DNA of 64,000 nt. It comes from Amoebidium appalachense. Its lineage: Eukaryota > Ichthyosporea. Position numbers and translations under genes: made by a program. This document shows positions 47,874 through 64,000 of this stretch, piece by piece. The stretch lies in contig CAVNZM010000015.1 of assembly GCA_963693365.1 (NCBI GenBank), positions 3,534,001 through 3,598,000 on the forward strand, given 5' to 3'. Numbering within the stretch: the stretch's first letter is position 1; each line of letters opens with the position of its first letter. Below the pieces are notes generated by a model. That model was not told the DNA's origin. It was given only the letters and a program-made list of their open reading frames with translations, and searched no databases.

Positions 47874-49018
47874 GATCTACCAGCACGTGCAGAGGAAAAG
47901 CGCGGCGGTTGATGTCGTCAGCAAGGCGGCGCACAGAGTCCATCTTGCTGACGTCACACTGCAGCACAGTCAGCCGCACCTGTGCAAACAGTGAATTTTA
48001 GGCCATGCACGTCACAGTAGCCCCGGATTCCGTTGGGGTAGGTGATCTTACATACATGTGTGGCTGCTGCCATTGGATTCCATGAGGTTTACACCGTATC
48101 CGTTCCCCTTGGCCCCGCCCCTCCCCTCCCCCCCCCCCTCCCCCCCCCCCCCCCCCCCCGCGCACGCACACACACACACACACACACACACAACCCTTCA
48201 CCCACAGGAGAAAGATAAAGTACAATGTTTTCTTCTGATCTTGAAAGACGCTGGGCAACTTGGCAAGCTTTTTTCTTGCAAGTTATCCCCATCTTGGTCC
48301 AGGCTGTATTTATCTTTTTATTGCTCTTTACGTTTCGGTGTAGCTCAGGTAAAATCCACCTCACAGAGTCTTCTTTCTTCTTCTTTCTTTTCTTCCTCCA
48401 TCCCCCCCCCCCCCCCCCCCCCCCCCTTTTTTCTGGGGTGTGTGTGTGTGAGTGTGTTGGGGGAGAGGGGAGGGGAGGGGGAGGGGGGGGGGGGGGGGGG
48501 TATACAGGGGGGAAGGCCCGGGGGACCTAACGATCTCAAACCGAAGTACTAGACTGCTGGAATTCTTCCTATATGTTCTGGCCCAGTTTTGTTGACATCG
48601 TGTGCGCACTGAAAGGGTGGCCGCAAAAATTTAGCCTTCGGAAATATATAGATTTGGCATAATTGTTTAAAAGATCAACCTCGGCGATGATTTCAGAAAA
48701 GTGTTCCTCGGAGTCTTTAAGTTTCTCTAATTTTTCACTGAGTTTCTATGCCAATCGCTTTTTTCCATTTTATTTTCCTTTTTTATTTTTTTTATTTTAT
48801 TCATGTATAATTTAAAAAAACCGGGGTAGGGGTGGGTGGTGGGGCTGCACTTAGGTTAACAGCAAGAGGCCTATATCGATCATCAATGTTCCCGTGCAAA
48901 CGCAACATGCCATATGAAATTCGAACACGAAGCCTTGGAAATATGCAACACTGACGGGGAGCCTGGGGGGCCCCAAGGGGAGGGGGCCGGGGGGGGAAGC
49001 TAGGAAGGAGGGGCTGGG

Positions 49019-49062
<44 letters not shown>

Positions 49063-49671
49063 AAGGGGAGGGGGGTCCAGGTGGGGTGGGGGGGAGGGGA
49101 GGGGTGTGCGGGTGGGTGGGCGGGGGGCTTTCACCTGTGGACCCTCGCTCTGGCGGATACGCTCAGCAGCCTCCACCCCCTTAAAGAGGTCACGGCACAC
49201 CATGTACACGTGCGCACCAAATTTGGAAAGAACACGTGCAGACTCCAACCCAAGGCCTGTAGGCAGACCATTGGTTGGTGCGTGTCAAAAAAATTTGTGC
49301 GTAAAATTCTCGCTGCAACATTCCCTGCCACCCCTTCCCCCATCTCTACCCATCTCCATCCCCCCCCCCCCCCCCCCCCCCCTACCCCCCTGCCTTCTCC
49401 CCCCACTTCTTACATACTCCCCACTCACTCGGATGCCCTACTTCCCTCCGAGGTTCCCATGCTACACGGTGCCCCGTTTGTTCATAGATTAAATACTATG
49501 TCCCCCCCAAAAAAAAAAAAAAAAATCCGCGTTGGAAATTCCTCCCCTAGCCGCAAGCATACCCTCCCCCTTGGATGCGCGACTAAATTAAACTCTTCAA
49601 CCCCCCCCCCCCCCCCCCCCCCCCACACACACACAGACACACACACACCACCACCACCATCGGGTGACACC

Positions 49672-49721
<50 letters not shown>

Positions 49722-49792
49722 ACCTCCTCCCTCCTTCAAACCTATAAAACTGTTACCCATTCATAAATTTTCTAAAGTTCTTTTTTTTTCCT

Positions 49793-49835
<43 letters not shown>

Positions 49836-50021
49836 TGCACACAGTACCAATTACCACACACCTCTGTTTGCCCCGGTGATGACGACATTCTTGCCCGTGC
49901 AGTCGATGGCCTCCCTGCGCACCACCTCCTCCGCCGTGGTGCTCCACGTGTAGCCGTTGCTACGTGCACTCTTCTCTCGGTTAACCACGTGATTGTTCCA
50001 CACAGTCCCAAGCAGCCTCAT
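44845..50021 (-). CDS. WWOX-like short-chain dehydrogenase/reductase (6 exons)
   Basis: Exons in order: 50021-49862, 49256-49135, 47979-47881, 47081-46867, 45943-45750, 45056-44845. All are GT-AG with agreeing phases; 1002 nt, 333 aa. The NAD(P)-binding motif TGANRGLG sits at 49-56, split by intron 1. CDV at 102-104 is the adenine-pocket Asp, LNAG lies at 129-132, the catalytic Ser in VSS at 179-180, and YCRSK (Y211, K215) is the YxxxK pair. The lead-in YTWSTTAEEV, the TCHPGSI stretch after the active site, and VPQGAATQVYLA plus GGKYFSDCNVAEP near the C-terminus match the SDR half of WWOX and the retinol dehydrogenase group; WW domains are absent. The Asn of the usual N-S-Y-K tetrad appears replaced: the position aligned with NHLG reads THVA (H152). 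Substrate is probably a retinoid, steroid or lipid carbonyl, by family only. Introns are mostly G-rich on the plus strand, hence C-rich in the transcript. The first ATG in frame was chosen. Confidence 0.88.
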
Positions 50022-52147
50022 TTTTTCAATGGTTGGCAATAAAACCAAAAAAAAAAGAGGAATAAATGATTATAATGACATGGAGGGGTTATGTGCCAGT
50101 GCAAACTCTTCAAGGTAACAGTTGAGAGCCTCGGATATTATTCAAGTGATTAGTGACATTCGGAATACCCAGTGCTACCAAACGGAGTGTACACCTAAAC
50201 AAGGTTTTGTCAGCCTATGCCTATGTAATTTTTCCGGGCTGGGCATGATCAGTCAGTGTGAGGTGGCCGGGTTTTTATAAGAGCTGGCCCGGGCATATAT
50301 GCATGAAATTCACGTGTGGCCTTAGGGATTTTGGGGTTACCTGTGAGAACTGCCCGGGAATGCCTGGGAAATTTTCTGTTACGTGTGTTGAGTGGAACGT
50401 GTGTCTGAACCAGGCACGTTCACACACAACACTGCCCGGACATGTGTGTGTGTGTTTTTTTTTGGGGGGGGGGGGGCGATGGAATGACCTTCACTGATGA
50501 TGCAAACCGTTGACTTGCTTGCGTAGCCACGGCACATTATGTAAGGTTTCAGTAGTACAGTAATATCATGCATTTGCCTAGTCTTTGGCTAATAAATTAG
50601 TCTCCGGCACAAATGCGAGACGTGTACGCCTGGCACATGCACGGATTTAGCAGGACTCGGTGCACATAGTAGTCATATCCATGATACCTGCGCCATTTCT
50701 GCGCCATTTTTGGGCTCCGAGCTAACTTAGTGTTGTACATTACAACTTTGAAAATAGTGCCTACGAAGTTTCGGCTGCGCGGCTGCAGCTATACCCAAAA
50801 CCAGACGGCCGTCAATGACACATGCATGGCCATTGCCGGGAATCAGGAATCATGAATATTAGAAATGCCCACGTGCACGCCAGGCCTTTGACTGTGCAGG
50901 ATAGACCGCGCCAGGTACACGTGGACATGCACATGTTCACGTGTTGAGCTGTCACGTGTGTGAGCGGCACGCACGATACTACTGTACGGCATGTACTTGC
51001 ACGCATGTGGCCGGGGCGACCGTCGTGACGGGGTCGTCGCGATGGCCCGGGCGCTGCATTGCATATGCATGCGCATGCACCGTGCTCACGCTCCGACCAC
51101 GATCCATAAAATAACATGTAGGCGTACTTGTCATTAGGCGGGCGCAGACGTGTCATGGACAAGCTTTTCAATCCGGATTACTGAATTGTTTTTCGTGTAT
51201 GAGCAGGCCAGCCCTTTTCATATACATGCCATTGTTTTACATGTATACATAGTACAGTATTGAAGTCATCGATGAGTCAGCAAATACTATCAGGTGGATC
51301 ACCGTGACCCAGTTGGTGCGAATGTGGCCAATCAGCTTTGTACCATTTTAAGTCACCAATCAGCGATCTGCTGATAAACAGCAAATTAAAGTAATGAAAA
51401 AACCAGGTGAGTGTTAGTGAATCACCATTTTTCTTGCTCTTTTGGTGTTTTATAGCTCGATAATTAGTAAATAAGAGCGCTAAGAAATGTGTTTAGGCGT
51501 GTTTGGGCATAATAACAGTGTATCCTGCATACAAATAAGGCAAGCTATCGTGGGTAATTAGCATCGCTCTCGAGTTTATGACACCACCAATCATCAAACT
51601 TGCACTAATGACAATTTGCTAATTACACCAGGCAACGTTAGCCCGCCCCCGGCCCATGCACCAGAAGGCAACGTAGAGAGGGGGCCGGGAGAATAAAGGA
51701 AGGGTAGGGAAAAGGGAAGGGTAAGAAAGCGAAAAGGAGGAGACGCTGTAGTGAAAAAATCTCTAGAAAAAGACTTGAATAACACATATCCTCGCATAGT
51801 TAACATAAACTTCATGTGAAGTAATAAATCGTATGACGAAGAACGACTTGAACTGTCTTCAGACACAAGAGTTTCCGTCGATTCGAACCATCGCTAGCGA
51901 ATGTCAGAAAGGACAGATACGTGCTCTAGGAAAGTAGAGAGCAAAAAATAATGACACTATCAAAACACAGGGGAAAAATAGCATATGACGCATTGTAACC
52001 TTAGCAAGATCCTTAGGTTTCTCCCCAGCTACCTGCACAGATCTTCGTCCTAGGTCTAGATCTCTTGCCTCCTAAGCTGCCACTATCACCCACATTATAC
52101 GAAAAACTTCTCGTATATAGAAGTCCTTTTCTTCATGCTGTAAAGAA
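50022..52147. other. Divergent intergenic spacer
   Basis: The longest stretch almost free of homopolymer runs; only one G run (50464-50475, after T) is seen. It must contain the promoter of the WWOX-like gene. A TATAAAAA on the minus strand at about 50279-50272 lies 250 bp before its ATG and is a weak candidate. No coding exon was recognised. Confidence 0.5.
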
Positions 52148-52155
52148 TATATAAG
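52148..52155 (+). promoter_or_regulatory. TATA box of the C2-VASt gene
   Basis: TATATAAG lies 58 bp before the ATG at 52213, implying a 5' UTR of about 30-35 nt. It matches the TATATAA core before genes 1 and 2; no CCAAT box was seen close upstream. Confidence 0.6.
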
Positions 52156-52212
52156 GTGTTCTATGTGTCCATCGCACCTTCTGAATCCGACGAAAAATCG
52201 AAACCTGCCAAA

Positions 52213-64000
<11,788 letters not shown>

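Overview
The window is nuclear DNA from an intron-rich eukaryote, most likely a unicellular protist. Introns follow GT/AG, the standard code works throughout, three promoters carry TATATAA boxes, and no operons or ribosome-binding sites are seen. I cannot place the lineage. Non-coding DNA is saturated with poly(C)/poly(G) runs, (CA)n/(GT)n and other simple repeats, so most long open frames here (Pro/His/Thr/Val/Cys/Gly-rich) are repeat translations, not genes.

Five genes are supported, all rebuilt by hand from exon frames and splice sites. (1) 3646-5542 (+): a two-exon membrane-anchored GNAT-family acetyltransferase, 439 aa. (2) 10671-12590 (-): an intronless 639-aa secreted type I membrane protein with a polybasic cleavage motif, one transmembrane helix and a short tail. 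(3) 18192-42135 (+): a 24-kb gene of about 27 small exons for a roughly 1158-aa FUSC-like transporter with two membrane blocks; more than 80% of the gene is intron. (4) 50021-44845 (-): a six-exon, 333-aa WWOX-like short-chain dehydrogenase, convergent with gene 3. (5) 52213 to beyond the right edge (+): a C2-VASt (lipid-transfer type) protein, 379 codons visible in 12 exons.

Region by region: 1-3480 is repeat-rich spacer; gene 1; 5543-10370 is repeat-rich spacer with a 70-bp tandem duplication and a minisatellite; gene 2; 12811-17968 is spacer of more ordinary composition with a decayed non-LTR reverse transcriptase on the minus strand (about 15480-16450); gene 3; 42136-44844 is the convergent spacer, holding a foldback-like element made of about 22 palindromic 20-bp units between inverted flanks; gene 4; 50022-52147 is non-repetitive spacer; gene 5.

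The genes do not form an evident pathway. Genes 1, 2, 3 and 5 are membrane, secreted or lipid-contact proteins, but nothing in the sequence ties them together. The most unusual content is intron architecture: introns carrying tandem copies of their own 5' splice site, 3' splice sites placed at the ends of (CA)n repeats, a family of intronic elements always in gene-sense orientation and always ending in poly(C), and a fixed polarity of composite homopolymers (C-run then A-run, or T-run then G-run).
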